Shown here piece after piece: positions 1 through 10,251 of a stretch of DNA of 64,000 nucleotides. Source of the stretch: Actinomyces oris (GTDB taxonomy: Bacteria > Actinomycetota > Actinomycetes > Actinomycetales > Actinomycetaceae); NCBI RefSeq assembly GCF_006546825.1, contig NZ_VICC01000001.1:622191-686190 (forward strand), in the 5' to 3' direction. A program made the translations under genes and the position numbers. Every line of letters starts with the position of its first letter. The first letter of the stretch is position 1. Under the pieces are notes generated by a model, which worked only from the letters and a program-made list of their open reading frames with translations, had not been told where the DNA came from and did no database searches.

Positions 1-277
1 CGACATCGGCCGTGAACTGCCGGGCCAGGGACTCCACGAGCTCACTGACGCTCGGGCCGGGCACAACGCCCCCGCGCGAGGGCGGCGTCACCGCGACCCG
101 GCCCTCGACGTCGGTCATGAGGGTCAGGCTCAGCAAGTGGGTAGTGGCCGGGAACCACTCCAGGCGCACGACCACCCCGCGCTCGGCGAAGGCGTCGGCG
201 ACGGCCTCCGGCGTGGTGCCCGGCGCGATGAGCACGCCGTCGGTGCGGTTCCAGCGCTGCGAAGCGTCCTGGGCCAT
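1..277 (-). CDS. Hypothetical protein, N-terminal part (gene runs off the window)
   Basis: The reading frame opens at an ATG (275-277) preceded by a clear AGGAGG ribosome binding site and continues to the window edge, giving 92 codons. The N-terminus begins MAQDASQRWNRTDGVLIAPG and is followed by an alternating hydrophobic pattern; there is no signal peptide or membrane segment. I do not recognise a family. It lies downstream of rlmB on the same strand across about 170 bases. The antisense frames here are GC-rich shadows. The real C-terminus lies outside the window, so function cannot be judged. Confidence 0.7.
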   Translation of the reverse strand, partial: MAQDASQRWNRTDGVLIAPGTTPEAVADAFAERGVVVRLEWFPATTHLLSLTLMTDVEGRVAVTPPSRGGVVPGPSVSELVESLARQFTADV

Positions 278-446
278 GGGGACCTCCTGTGGATCGGATG
301 CGGCCCATTGTGTCAGCAACGGGGCCGTCATGGGGAAGTGTAAACCGGGCGCATTTCCTGCCGGGGGCGGCCGGAACCGTCGGATCCGGTGGATCGGCCG
401 GCTCGGCCGCCTCCGTCGGGGGACGGCCGGCTCTGAGCGGCGGGGG

Positions 447-1445
447 TCAGCTGCCGGCGTCGGTGGCCCGACGCCGCAGACGGTCGACCTCGTAGAGGCT
501 GATACCCGTGGCCACGGCCGCGTTGAGGGACTCCACGCTGCGGCTGATCGGCACCGAGGCCAGCACGTCGCAGGTCTCGCGCACCAGGCGGGATAGACCC
601 GCGCCTTCCGCGCCGGTGACCAGCACCAGGGGTGAGTCGGCCAGGGTGAGGTCCTCGATGACCGTGCTGCCCGAGCCGTCCAGGCCGACGACGAAGCAGC
701 CCTCCTTCTTCAGCTGCTCCAGGGTGCGCACGAGGTTCGTCTCGCGGGCCACGCGCACCCGGGCGGCGGCGCCGGCCGACACCTTCCACACGGTGGCGTT
801 GACGCCCACCGAGCGGCGCTCGGGGATGATGACGCCGTCGGCCCCGAAGGCCCCGGCGCTGCGCAGGACCGCGCCGAGGTTGTGGGGGTCGGTCACCTGG
901 TCCAGGGCCACGAGCAGTGGCGTGTGGCCCAGGGCGCGGGCGCGCTCGAGCAGGTCGCGGGCCGTGGTGTACTCGTAGGCGGGCACCTCGATGGCGACGC
1001 CCTGGTGGGCGGCGGAGTCGGTCAGGGCGTCCAGGTCCAGCTTGGTGGTCTCCAGCACCGGGGCGCCCAGCAGGGCGGCGCGGCGCACCACGGCGCCCAG
1101 GCGCTCGTCGGACTGGGCGGAGACCGCCATGAAGACCCGGGTGATGGGCACCGAGGCGTAGGCGGCCTCGGCCACGGCGTTGCGCCCGCACAGGATCTCG
1201 TGGCCCTCGGGCACGTCGAAGCGGCGCTTGATCTTCTCCAGCTGCTTGGCGCGAGTGGGCTGGGCGGCCCGGGACTCGGCGCGGGCCTTCGCCCGGGCCT
1301 TGGGGTGGCCGACGCGGTTCTCCGCGCGCGGGGTGGGGCCCTTGCCCTCCAGGCCCTTGCGGCGCTGGCCGCCCGAGCCCTTCGTGGGTCCCTTCTTCGA
1401 GCCGGGGCGGCGCTTGGCGCCGGGGTACTGCTCGTTGCCGGGCAT
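447..1445 (-). CDS. rlmB: 23S rRNA (guanosine-2'-O-)-methyltransferase RlmB
   Basis: SpoU/TrmH-family methyltransferase that 2'-O-methylates a guanosine of 23S rRNA (G2251 in E. coli) using S-adenosylmethionine. The 332-aa protein has a basic, disordered N-terminal extension (about residues 1-75, rich in K, R and G) typical of actinobacterial members. A small RNA-binding domain with ILCGRNAVAEA follows. The SPOUT catalytic domain then shows motif 1 DPHNLGAVLRSAGAFGADG, motif 2 LVTGAEGAGLSRL and motif 3 ISRSVESLNAAVATGISLYE. An AGGAGG site precedes the ATG. It sits just downstream of cysS on the same strand, an arrangement common in actinobacteria, and is probably co-transcribed with it. Confidence 0.93.
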   Translation of the reverse strand: MPGNEQYPGAKRRPGSKKGPTKGSGGQRRKGLEGKGPTPRAENRVGHPKARAKARAESRAAQPTRAKQLEKIKRRFDVPEGHEILCGRNAVAEAAYASVPITRVFMAVSAQSDERLGAVVRRAALLGAPVLETTKLDLDALTDSAAHQGVAIEVPAYEYTTARDLLERARALGHTPLLVALDQVTDPHNLGAVLRSAGAFGADGVIIPERRSVGVNATVWKVSAGAAARVRVARETNLVRTLEQLKKEGCFVVGLDGSGSTVIEDLTLADSPLVLVTGAEGAGLSRLVRETCDVLASVPISRSVESLNAAVATGISLYEVDRLRRRATDAGS

Positions 1446-1508
1446 CCGGCCTCCTGTTCGTGACGGTACGAGTTGGTGCGAAAGAGTCGTAGGTGGTGGG
1501 TGGGCCGC

Positions 1509-3101
1509 TCAGGCCAGGTGCCAGCGGGCGCCCGAGGGGGAGTCCTCGACGATGACGCCGGCCCCGGTCAGCTTGTCGCGCAGGGCGTCGGCGCGCGCCC
1601 AGTCCTTGGCGGCGCGGGCCTGGGCCCGCTCGTCGAGGTCGTGGCGGATGAGACGGTCGAGGGCCTCCATGGCGGCACCGCCCTGGGAGGAGCCGGCGCC
1701 GTCGAGGACCCGGGTGCGCCAGGGCTCGGACAGCGGGTCCAGGCCCAGGACGTCGAGCTGGGAGCGCAGGTCCAGGGCGAGGCCGGTCACCGAGGCGCGC
1801 AGGGCGTCGTCGGCCCCCTGGCCGCCGCTCGGGGCGGCCTGGGTGAGGGCTACGTTGAGGGCCTTGAGGGTGGCGTGGATGACCGCCATGGCGCCGGCCA
1901 GGTTGAGGTCCTCATCCATGGCGGCGGTGAACTCGGCCGGCAGGGCCCGGGCGCGCACCTGCTCGGCGGAGGCGTCGACGGGGTTGGCGTCCCCGCCGTC
2001 GCAGAACTCGTAGGCCCGCAGGATCGCGCCGGACAGTCGCTCCCACAGGGCGGCGGCGTCGGCCAGGGTCTCCTCGGAGAACTCCACGGTGGAGCGGTGG
2101 TGGACGGTGCCCAGGGCCAGGCGCAGCACGGCGGCGTCGTAGCGCTTGAGCAGCTCGGCCACCACCAGGGAGTTGCCCAGCGACTTGCTCATTTTCTCGC
2201 CCTTGATGGTCACCCAGGCGTTGTGGACCCAGTGGCGCGCGAAGCCCCAGCCGGCTCCGTGGGACTGGGCCTGCTCGTTCTCGTGGTGGGGGAAGCGCAG
2301 GTCGATGCCGCCGCCGTGGATGTCGAAGGTCTCGCCCAGGTAGCGGCGTGACATGGCCGAGCACTCCAGGTGCCAGCCGGGCCGGCCCCGACCCCAGGGG
2401 GCTTCCCAGGCGGCGTCGGCCGGCTCGGTGGGCTTGGCGGCCTTCCACAGGGCGAAGTCGCGTGGGTCGCGCTTGTCGGCCTCGACGTCGTCATCGAGCT
2501 GGGACTCGTCCTCGGTGGTGGCCAGGTCCTCCAGGCGCTGGTTGGTGAGGGAGCCGTAGCCCGGCAGCGAGCGCACGTCGTAGTAGACGTTGCCGGACTC
2601 GCCGACGTAGGCGTGGCCGGCGTCCAGCAGGCGCTGGACCAGGTCGATCATCTCGGGGATGTGTCCGGTGGCGCGCGGCTCGTAGGTGGGGGCGTCCACG
2701 CCCAGGGCGCGGTAGGCGGCGTCGAACTCCCGCTCGAAGCGCTGGGCCCAGGCCCACCACGGCACCGGCGGCTCGGCGGCAGCGGACTTGCTGAGGATCT
2801 TGTCGTCAATGTCCGTGACGTTGCGGATGAGGCGGACCTCCTGGCCGCAGCGCTCCAACCAGCGGCGCAGAACGTCGAAGGCGATCCCGCTGCGCATGTG
2901 GCCGATGTGGGGCGAGCCCTGGACGGTGGCACCACACAGGTAGATCGTCACCAGGCCGGGGGTAGCAGTGGGGGCCAGCGGCACGATCGCGCGGGCGGCG
3001 GAGTCGTACAGACGCAGGGCCGGCGCGTCCGCTTGGGCGGCGGAGGCGGCGGAGTCGGCGGGGCCCGCGGACTCAGGGGGCTCAGTGGGGGTGATGCTCA
3101 C
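1509..3101 (-). CDS. cysS: Cysteinyl-tRNA synthetase
   Basis: Class I aminoacyl-tRNA synthetase that charges tRNA-Cys in the cytoplasm. The class signatures are present: the HIGH motif in [11 protein letters not shown] near residue 66 and the KMSKS motif in [11 protein letters not shown]. Also present are the Zn-site neighbourhood WHLECSAMS and a C-terminal helical DALR-like region. A GTG at 3105-3107 is possible, but a TAGCCT -10 box ends 6 nt before the GTG at 3099-3101, so I take the latter as a leaderless start (530 aa). It has an extra Ala/Pro-rich N-terminal tail of about 25 residues. It precedes rlmB and follows ispF on the same strand, separated from ispF by an inverted repeat. Confidence 0.95.
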   Translation of the reverse strand: MSITPTEPPESAGPADSAASAAQADAPALRLYDSAARAIVPLAPTATPGLVTIYLCGATVQGSPHIGHMRSGIAFDVLRRWLERCGQEVRLIRNVTDIDDKILSKSAAAEPPVPWWAWAQRFEREFDAAYRALGVDAPTYEPRATGHIPEMIDLVQRLLDAGHAYVGESGNVYYDVRSLPGYGSLTNQRLEDLATTEDESQLDDDVEADKRDPRDFALWKAAKPTEPADAAWEAPWGRGRPGWHLECSAMSRRYLGETFDIHGGGIDLRFPHHENEQAQSHGAGWGFARHWVHNAWVTIKGEKMSKSLGNSLVVAELLKRYDAAVLRLALGTVHHRSTVEFSEETLADAAALWERLSGAILRAYEFCDGGDANPVDASAEQVRARALPAEFTAAMDEDLNLAGAMAVIHATLKALNVALTQAAPSGGQGADDALRASVTGLALDLRSQLDVLGLDPLSEPWRTRVLDGAGSSQGGAAMEALDRLIRHDLDERAQARAAKDWARADALRDKLTGAGVIVEDSPSGARWHLA

Positions 3102-3107
3102 AGGCAC

Positions 3108-3113
3108 AGGCTA
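3108..3113 (-). promoter_or_regulatory. -10 box (TAGCCT) of leaderless cysS
   Basis: TAGCCT on the minus strand lies 6 nt upstream of the chosen GTG, so transcription would start at or next to the start codon. The same geometry recurs at a dozen genes in this window. Confidence 0.5.
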
Positions 3114-3175
3114 CCTGGCCGCCCGCCACCGGTGTCTACCAGGACCAGGACTTTTTCCCGAGGTGCTCGACGTCG

Positions 3176-3240
3176 CGGTCGTACCTTAGTCCTCGCAGTC
3201 GAGGGTTCAGGGTACGACCTCGAGGACTAAGGTACGACCG
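3176..3240. repeat. 20-bp perfect inverted repeat overlapping the ispF stop codon
   Basis: Arms 3176-3195 and 3221-3240 are perfect reverse complements separated by 25 bases. The TAG stop codon of ispF (3227-3229) and its last codons lie inside the right arm. A partial third copy of the arm motif (GGTACGACCT, 3211-3220) sits in the loop. It is placed to act as the transcription terminator of ispF ahead of cysS, though no T-tract follows. Confidence 0.6.
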
Positions 3241-3871
3241 GGTGAACGGCGTCGGGGACCGGGTAGACCAGGGCGGTGGCGACGGCGAGCAGGCCCTCGG
3301 TGCGGCCCAGGAAACCCAGGTGGTCGGTAGTGGTGGCGGAGAAGGAGATCCGGGCGGAGGCGGCCTCGGACAGCGCGCGGGAGGCCTCCGCGGAGCGGGC
3401 GGCCACGCGCGGGCGCTCGCCCACGAGCTGGACGGCGATGTTGCCGATCTCGAAGCCGGCCTCGCGCACCCGGCGGGCGGCCTCGCTCAGGAGCGCCGTC
3501 CCGGAGGCCCCCTTCCACTGGGGCTCGGCGGTGCCGAAGTTCGAGCCCAGGTCGCCCAGTCCGGCGGCCGAGAACAGGGCGTCGCAGCAGGCGTGGGCGA
3601 CGACGTCGCCGTCGGAGTGACCGGCCAGGCCCACCTCGCCGGGCCACTCCAGGCAGGCCAGATGCATGGGGGTGCCCGAGTCGGGGGCGGCGAAGGCATG
3701 CACGTCGGTGCCGATGCCGGTGCGCGGCAGGAACTGGGCGATCTGGTTCAGGTCGATCGTGGCTGGGCCGGCGGCGTGGCGGGCCCGGGACGGTGCCGGG
3801 GCCTGCGAGTCGGGGGCGGCGTCCATGGGCTGAGCAGCGTGGGATGACTGGTCTGACTGGCGTGCGGACAT
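3227..3871 (-). CDS. ispF: 2-C-methyl-D-erythritol 2,4-cyclodiphosphate synthase
   Basis: MEP-pathway isoprenoid enzyme that cyclises 4-diphosphocytidyl-methylerythritol 2-phosphate to the 2,4-cyclodiphosphate and releases CMP. The YgbB/IspF fold is clear: the metal site GIGTDVHAF (Asp and His ligands), [18 protein letters not shown], the GDLGSNFG loop, and the C-terminal [19 protein letters not shown]. At 214 aa it is longer than the usual 155-160, because of a 50-residue Ala/Pro/Ser-rich N-terminal extension; the start could lie downstream, near the core. No ispD is adjacent. The gene ends inside the inverted repeat at 3176-3240. Confidence 0.93.
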   Translation of the reverse strand: MSARQSDQSSHAAQPMDAAPDSQAPAPSRARHAAGPATIDLNQIAQFLPRTGIGTDVHAFAAPDSGTPMHLACLEWPGEVGLAGHSDGDVVAHACCDALFSAAGLGDLGSNFGTAEPQWKGASGTALLSEAARRVREAGFEIGNIAVQLVGERPRVAARSAEASRALSEAASARISFSATTTDHLGFLGRTEGLLAVATALVYPVPDAVHPVVP

Positions 3872-4032
3872 GGGGCCGTGTCTACCAGATGGTCCCCGGC
3901 CGCGTTCCGAGCGGGGCGGCCCGGCCGTCGTCGGCCCGGTCTGGTAGTGGACCGGAAGGACGAGCGCTATGCGGTGGCGGCCTGCCGGCCAAGGTCACAG
4001 TCTCTCCGGCACTCGGTGAAGGCGGAAGCATT

Positions 4033-4038
4033 TATATT
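4033..4038 (+). promoter_or_regulatory. -10 box (TATATT) of a leaderless gene
   Basis: TATATT is followed by 6 nt and then the ATG at 4045. There is no Shine-Dalgarno sequence at a usable distance. Confidence 0.55.
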
Positions 4039-4044
4039 GCCTCC

Positions 4045-4512
4045 ATGATTATTTGGCGTGGCTGGGGAATTCTGGGTCTGTTTGTCACTCTGGCGGGAGT
4101 ATTCGGCTCTCTGACAGTCGTGGAGGCGCTGCTGGGGACCAGCGAGTCGGCGTTAGCACTGGGCGGCGGAATAGGGTTTCTGCTGGCAGGGGTGGCCAAC
4201 TTCTTCCTTGGTCGGTGGCTCAACATCATTCGCCCGGCTCAGAATGCTGAGGACTTCCGCAATCAGCTGCGGGCCGATCTGTGGGAGCGAGTGGCCAACG
4301 ATGCCTTCCAGATGGCTCCCGGTGCCCCGGAGCCGTCTTCCGAGGCGGAGGCTGCTCAGCAGATCGAGCAGGTCGTGGCCGGCGAGAGTCGCAATGCGGA
4401 ACGGGCGGGACGTAACATCCACACCTTCTTCTTCATCCCTCTTCAGTGGCTTGGTGCGCTTGAGTGCATCGGAGGTCTCGTGTTCTCCTTCTACTCGCCC
4501 TTCGCCGGCTGA
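4045..4512 (+). CDS. Small membrane protein of unknown function
   Basis: 155-aa protein, family not recognised. Two hydrophobic segments lie near the N-terminus (about residues 6-28, GILGLFVTLAGVFGSL, and 37-57, ALGGGIGFLLAGVANFFLG). A hydrophilic middle follows (about 60-120, PEPSSEAEAAQQIEQ), and a final hydrophobic stretch at 130-150 (FFFIPLQWLGALECIGGLVF). Together these predict an inner-membrane protein with a cytoplasmic or extracytoplasmic loop. I start it at the ATG directly after a TATATT box rather than at upstream in-frame codons, which would add an unlikely Pro/Arg-rich stretch. Its base composition is less GC-rich than its neighbours. It stands alone between ispF and the convergent ung. 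Confidence 0.7.
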   Translation: MIIWRGWGILGLFVTLAGVFGSLTVVEALLGTSESALALGGGIGFLLAGVANFFLGRWLNIIRPAQNAEDFRNQLRADLWERVANDAFQMAPGAPEPSSEAEAAQQIEQVVAGESRNAERAGRNIHTFFFIPLQWLGALECIGGLVFSFYSPFAG

Positions 4513-4578
4513 GCAGCCCTCACGGGCGCGATTCCACCAAGGGGGCTGGTCGGCGCTGAGCGGGCCGGCCCTCGACGT

Positions 4579-5256
4579 TCAGGGCAGGCGCCAGTCGACG
4601 GGCGCGGCCCCCATCTCGGTGAGGATCGTGTTGGCGCGGCTGAAGGGGCGTGAGCCGAAGAACCCGCGCGAGGCCGACAGCGGGGACGGGTGCGGTGAGG
4701 CGATGATGGGGGTCTGCCCCAGCATCGGGGTCAGCGACTGCGCCGGCCGCCCCCACAGGATCGCCACGAGCGGGCCGCCGCGCTCCACCAGGGCCTCGAT
4801 CGCCCGCTGCGTCACCTTCTCCCAGCCCCAGCCCTTGTGCGAGGCCGGTGCCCCCGGGCGAACGGTGAGTACCCGGTTGAGCAGCATGACGCCCTGCTGG
4901 CACCACGGCGTCAGGTCCCCCGACGTCGGCCTGGGCACACCCAGGTCACTGACCAGCTCGCGGAAGATGTTCTCCAGGCTGCGCGGGGGCTTGACGCCGG
5001 GCGCCACCGAGAAGCTCAGCCCCATGGGGTGACCCGGGGTGGGGTAGGGGTCCTGGCCGACGATGAGGACGCGCACGTCCTCCATCGGGTAGGTGAAGGC
5101 GCGCAGCACGTCGGTCCCCGCCGGGAGGTACCCGACGCCGGAGGCCACCTCCTGGCGCAGCCGCTCCCCGATCTCATGGACCGTGGGCTCCACGGGGGCC
5201 AGGGCGCGCGCCCAGGAGGGATCGATGATCTCGGACAGGGGCTTGGCGGATGTCAC
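4579..5256 (-). CDS. ung: Uracil-DNA glycosylase, family 1
   Basis: Base-excision repair enzyme that removes uracil from DNA. The 225-aa protein has the family-1 signatures: the catalytic water-activating loop [29 protein letters not shown], and the DNA-intercalation loop [20 protein letters not shown]. The GTG start at 5254-5256 lies 6 nt after a TAGGCT -10 box, so the mRNA is probably leaderless. It is divergent from the LytR_C gene at 5381. A second, unrelated uracil glycosylase (family 5) lies at 31637-32473. Confidence 0.95.
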   Translation of the reverse strand: MTSAKPLSEIIDPSWARALAPVEPTVHEIGERLRQEVASGVGYLPAGTDVLRAFTYPMEDVRVLIVGQDPYPTPGHPMGLSFSVAPGVKPPRSLENIFRELVSDLGVPRPTSGDLTPWCQQGVMLLNRVLTVRPGAPASHKGWGWEKVTQRAIEALVERGGPLVAILWGRPAQSLTPMLGQTPIIASPHPSPLSASRGFFGSRPFSRANTILTEMGAAPVDWRLP

Positions 5257-5262
5257 GCTGCG

Positions 5263-5268
5263 AGCCTA
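5263..5268 (-). promoter_or_regulatory. -10 box (TAGGCT) of leaderless ung
   Basis: Minus-strand TAGGCT is separated by 6 nt from the GTG start codon. Confidence 0.5.
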
Positions 5269-5368
5269 ACGGCCCACCTGTCACACCGCAGGAATCTGCC
5301 GGGCCCGATGTCACCGCCTTGTGAGCCGGACGTGGTGAGCAATACCCGACGAATGACGCTCGGACCGG

Positions 5369-5374
5369 TATCTT
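5369..5374 (+). promoter_or_regulatory. -10 box (TATCTT) of a leaderless gene
   Basis: TATCTT is followed by GTGAGC and then the GTG at 5381. The same hexamer and spacing occur before the gene at 54450. This decides between the GTGs at 5375 and 5381 in favour of 5381. Confidence 0.55.
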
Positions 5375-5380
5375 GTGAGC

Positions 5381-6013
5381 GTGAGCAACTATGACTACCC
5401 CGAGGACGAGTTCGACGTCGGCGATGATGACGGCCCGGTTCCTGTGGGCGTGCACCGTGCCCAGGTGCCCAGGTGGCGCAGCTGGGTGCCGCTGCTGGCG
5501 ATCATCATCATTGTCCCGGCGCTCGCCTGGGGCGCGGTGACGCTGTTCCTCAACGGCTCAGGAGGCTCCGGCTCGTCGGACGCGGTCTCCTCCTCTCAGC
5601 CCGCCCAGGGCGGACAGGCCGGTGGCAACAAGAACGCGGACAGCAAGGGCGACAAGGGCGACAAGGGCGGCGCCGCCTCGGCCAAACCCAGTGCCTCGGC
5701 CAGCGCCTCCGGCAACGTGGACTTCAACACCGGGGTCTCGGTGGCCAACGGGACGAACACCGACGGCCTGGCCAAGGGGGCCAGCGAGAAGCTCACCAAC
5801 GGCGGCTTCACCGCAGTGGAGGTCATCCCCGGGATCTACGAGAACGCGGAGCCGGCCCAGTCGACGGTCTACTTCAGCTCCCCGCAGGCCCGGCCCGCGG
5901 CCGAGGAGGTCGGCAAGCGTCTCGGGATCAGCAACGTGGTGGAGGGCACCGCGGAGAACACCCAGGGCGCCTCGATCGCCGTCATCCTGCGTGACGACTA
6001 CAAGCCTCAGTAA
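5381..6013 (+). CDS. LytR_C-domain membrane protein
   Basis: 210-aa bitopic membrane protein. An acidic cytoplasmic N-terminus is followed by one membrane helix (about residues 34-55, WVPLLAIIIIVPALAWGAV). A low-complexity Gly/Ser/Lys/Asp linker (about 57-105) leads to a C-terminal LytR_C domain (about 110-205) with the hallmark VSVANGTNTDGLAKGASEKL and a second half around VEVIPGIYENAEPAQSTVYF. LytR_C domains occur attached to, or separate from, LytR-CpsA-Psr cell-wall glycopolymer ligases; there is no catalytic LCP domain here. The next gene starts 6 nt downstream, so the two are probably an operon. Confidence 0.85.
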   Translation: MSNYDYPEDEFDVGDDDGPVPVGVHRAQVPRWRSWVPLLAIIIIVPALAWGAVTLFLNGSGGSGSSDAVSSSQPAQGGQAGGNKNADSKGDKGDKGGAASAKPSASASASGNVDFNTGVSVANGTNTDGLAKGASEKLTNGGFTAVEVIPGIYENAEPAQSTVYFSSPQARPAAEEVGKRLGISNVVEGTAENTQGASIAVILRDDYKPQ

Positions 6014-6019
6014 AGGGGC

Positions 6020-7507
6020 ATGAGGCCACTGGCGCTTCCCGGGCGTCGTCGGTTCCTGACTCTCGCCGCGGCGGTCCCGCTCACCGCCGCCGCGGTCCTC
6101 TGGGGCGGCTCGCGCCTGGTGGGCCTCGGCCGCCGCGCCCCGACGCTGCTGAGCGGCGGGCTCGTCGTGGGCGGGGGAGGGGTCCTGTACCCCATGGCCC
6201 CGGATGACACTGTTGCCTGCGTCCCGGGGACCCGCCTGCCTCGGGCCCCCGAACCGTGGGGCCTGACGACCTCGCAGCAGAGCGCCCTGGCCCGTCAGGC
6301 GCTCGCCCGCCGCCAGGCTGCCCGCCTTCCTCAAGGCCGGTGGGCGGACCTGGCCGACGGTGCCCTGACCGACCTGCTGGCCCTGACCGGACCGGCACTC
6401 ATGCCCGGTCCGATGATCCCCGCCGGCCCTGCTGACCCGTCTGCCGAACCTTCCGTCGGGTCGACGCCGCCCCCGACTCCCACCTCCGCCGGGGGCGCCG
6501 GGCGGGAGGGGCGCGACTCGCGCGAAGCCCTGCCGCCGGGGGCCGAGGTCTTCCCCCCGGGTGCGGTCGTGGCGGCGCCCATGAGCATCTGGCGCTACGT
6601 CTGGCCCCGGGACGCCGCCTTCGCCGCGGCCGCCCTCAGTGCCGTGAACCTGGCCGATGAGGCGCTGGGCGTTCTGGGCAACCTGGCCTCCTGGCAGCGG
6701 GCCGACGGCGGCTTCGAGGCCCGCTACACCAGCAGCGGCCGCGTGCCGGACAACCGCCCCGCCCAGGCCGACGGCGCCGGATGGTTCCTGTGGGCCGCGG
6801 GCCGGCTCCTGGCCGACGGTGTTCCCGCCGCCGACCTGCGTGACCGCCTGGGCGTGCCCCTGGCGCGCGCCGCCTCCCGGCTCCTGGGGATCACGGACAC
6901 GCCCTCCCGCCTGCCGGCGGCCTCGCCCGACTACTGGGAGGTCGCCGAGACGGTCCTCACCCTGGGGACGGCCGCTCCGGTGCTCCTGGGGCTGGAGGCG
7001 GCGACGGCGCTGACCCGGGCCGGGATCGACCTCGGCGGCCCCGCTCAGGCCCTGGCCGAGCGGGTGACAGCGGTGCGCAGCGCCATGGAGCGCAACTTCG
7101 CCCCCGCCTGGGGCCGCCACCTGCAGCGCGACGACGTCGACGCCGCCATCGCCCTGGTCCTGCCTCCCTTCACCCGGCCGCTGGCCGGGGCTCGAACAGT
7201 GCGGCAGACGGCGGCCGCACGCATGCACCGTCCCGCCGGGGGCCTCGCCCCGGGAGCGGGCTGGCGCGATGACGGTATCTCCTGGACACCGGAGACCGCC
7301 CTCATGGCCTGGTCGGCCCTGGCGCTTGGAATGGAGGAGGAAGGGACCCGGCTGCTGGCGTGGCTCGAGGCGCACCGCACCGCTGCCGGCGCCCTGCCGG
7401 AGAAGGTCCTGGCCGACGGCGCCCCGGCGGGGCCCGCGCCCCTGGCCTGGACCTGCGCACTCATCCTGCTGGCCACCGCCTCACGGGCCGAGGAGCCGCC
7501 CTCCTGA
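6020..7507 (+). CDS. GH15 (glucoamylase)-like six-hairpin glycosidase, exported
   Basis: 495-aa protein with an N-terminal export signal (GRRRFLTLAAAVPLTAAAVL), possibly twin-arginine. The body resembles family GH15 glucoamylase-type alpha/alpha toroids: WRYVWPRDAAFAAAALSAVN, then LASWQRADGGFEARY, a Q-x-D-x-x-G-W-x-x-W segment (AQADGAGWFLWA), and a late SWTPETALMAWSALAL segment. A Pro/Ser/Gly-rich insert lies around residues 135-175. Substrate is not predictable, and the catalytic acids are only inferred from position. It follows the LytR_C gene by 6 nt, and its ribosome binding site (AAAGGGG) overlaps that gene's stop codon. Confidence 0.75.
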   Translation: MRPLALPGRRRFLTLAAAVPLTAAAVLWGGSRLVGLGRRAPTLLSGGLVVGGGGVLYPMAPDDTVACVPGTRLPRAPEPWGLTTSQQSALARQALARRQAARLPQGRWADLADGALTDLLALTGPALMPGPMIPAGPADPSAEPSVGSTPPPTPTSAGGAGREGRDSREALPPGAEVFPPGAVVAAPMSIWRYVWPRDAAFAAAALSAVNLADEALGVLGNLASWQRADGGFEARYTSSGRVPDNRPAQADGAGWFLWAAGRLLADGVPAADLRDRLGVPLARAASRLLGITDTPSRLPAASPDYWEVAETVLTLGTAAPVLLGLEAATALTRAGIDLGGPAQALAERVTAVRSAMERNFAPAWGRHLQRDDVDAAIALVLPPFTRPLAGARTVRQTAAARMHRPAGGLAPGAGWRDDGISWTPETALMAWSALALGMEEEGTRLLAWLEAHRTAAGALPEKVLADGAPAGPAPLAWTCALILLATASRAEEPPS

Positions 7508-7625
7508 CTCAGGCAGCGGCCCCTAGGCAGGACCGGCTGCGGGACCTCCCGCTGGCCCACCCGCGGGCCCGGCGGGATTCCCTGCTTCGCCGTCGGAGGA
7601 TTCAGTGCCGATGAGAACTGAGCTC

Positions 7626-7652
7626 CTTGCACTCAAGGGCTGAGAGTGCCAG
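7626..7652 (+). promoter_or_regulatory. CIRCE operator 1 (HrcA site)
   Basis: CTTGCACTC, 9 bases, GAGTGCCAG closely matches the CIRCE consensus TTAGCACTC-N9-GAGTGCTAA, which is bound by the HrcA heat-shock repressor. Confidence 0.9.
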
Positions 7653-7660
7653 CATTGCGG

Positions 7661-7687
7661 TTAGCACTCGGGCACCTCGAGTGACAA
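7661..7687 (+). promoter_or_regulatory. CIRCE operator 2 (HrcA site)
   Basis: TTAGCACTC, 9 bases, GAGTGACAA: the left arm is perfect and the right arm has two mismatches. Its centre is 35 bp from that of operator 1, so HrcA dimers could bind side by side. Confidence 0.88.
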
Positions 7688-7753
7688 AGCATCCTTGAAT
7701 GCACCAAGTTCATCCAGGCTGGAACGTGAGGGCCGGCGTCGGGCGTGACGTGA

Positions 7754-9445
<1,692 letters not shown>

Positions 9446-9515
9446 TCGACGCGACTGCCGACGAGCCAGTCATCACCCGGTAGCTCGGCCGCGACGTCGG
9501 CCGGTCCCGGAACCA

Positions 9516-9555
9516 CGGCGGGCCGTCTCTCACACATGTGAGGGGCGGCCCGCCG
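9516..9555 (+). terminator. Hairpin terminator after groEL
   Basis: A 10-bp GC stem (9516-9525 with 9546-9555) encloses a second stem CTCAC/GTGAG around ACAT. There is no T-tract, as is usual in GC-rich actinobacteria. Confidence 0.6.
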
Positions 9556-9686
9556 CCGTATCCGTACCTGTCCGTACTGGGCGGGTCGGCTGGCCTGTGC
9601 GGGCAGGACCGGGTGGCGCTCACGCTGAGATGAGAGGCGGCTGAGAGGCGGCACAGCCTTGAGCGGAGCCTCGCCGTCGGCGCCTC

Positions 9687-10046
9687 CTACCAGGCGCCCA
9701 AGGGCGCCGAGCCGGCGGCCGGTGCGGGAGCCGGTGCGGGAGCGGGAGCCGGCGTTGAGCCGGCGAAACGGCCCTGGTTGGAGGTCTCGGCGTCGTCGTA
9801 GCAGACGGCGGCGTTGTCCAGGGCCAGGCTGATCTGATCGAGGTTGGACTGCACCTGGATCTGGGTGAGGTGCCAGTCGGCCGCGCAGGCGGCCATGGAG
9901 TCCGACGCCGTCCCGGTCCAGCAGGACTGGAGCAGGCCGATGTCTCCCCGCATGCCATCGACCTCGGTCTGGATCGTCGCGATGCGGGTACGGGTCCGGG
10001 CGGCGGTGTCAGCCACCGCGGCAGTATCGACGGAGTAGGTGGGCAT
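9687..10046 (-). CDS. WXG100-family (ESAT-6-like) protein
   Basis: 119-aa protein. Its first ~95 residues form the predicted helix-turn-helix hairpin of WXG100 proteins, with the turn motif W-T-G in LLQSCWTGTASDSM. These are substrates of type VII (ESX) secretion. The C-terminus is an unusual Pro/Ala repeat tail (about residues 97-112) ending GSAPLGAW. I choose the ATG at 10044-10046 because an AAAGGA site precedes it; the longer in-frame upstream start gives an implausible extension. No EccC, EccD or other secretion component is in the window, so it is an orphan locally. Confidence 0.85.
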   Translation of the reverse strand: MPTYSVDTAAVADTAARTRTRIATIQTEVDGMRGDIGLLQSCWTGTASDSMAACAADWHLTQIQVQSNLDQISLALDNAAVCYDDAETSNQGRFAGSTPAPAPAPAPAPAAGSAPLGAW

Positions 10047-10251
10047 GAGGGGCGTCCTTTCGTGAGAGGCGGCCCGAGGGCCGTGCGCGGTGTGCTGGTG
10101 GTGCACCGAGGTGCGCGCTGTGCCTCTCACGGTAGGGGCCCGGCCGGTGGCGTACCGGGCGAGGATCCGGCCCTGTGGAGTGGGCCTGCAGATCGTGGCC
10201 TGTGGCCCCGCAGACGGCGGGCCGTCCCTGAGGGAAGGGGAGGCCGGAGCC

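Noticed and set aside
5558-7375. 605-codon open frame on the minus strand opposite the LytR_C and GH15-like genes
   Set aside because: A GC-rich shadow: composition is dominated by Gly, Arg and His with no motifs, while the plus-strand frames show signal peptide, membrane helix and family motifs.
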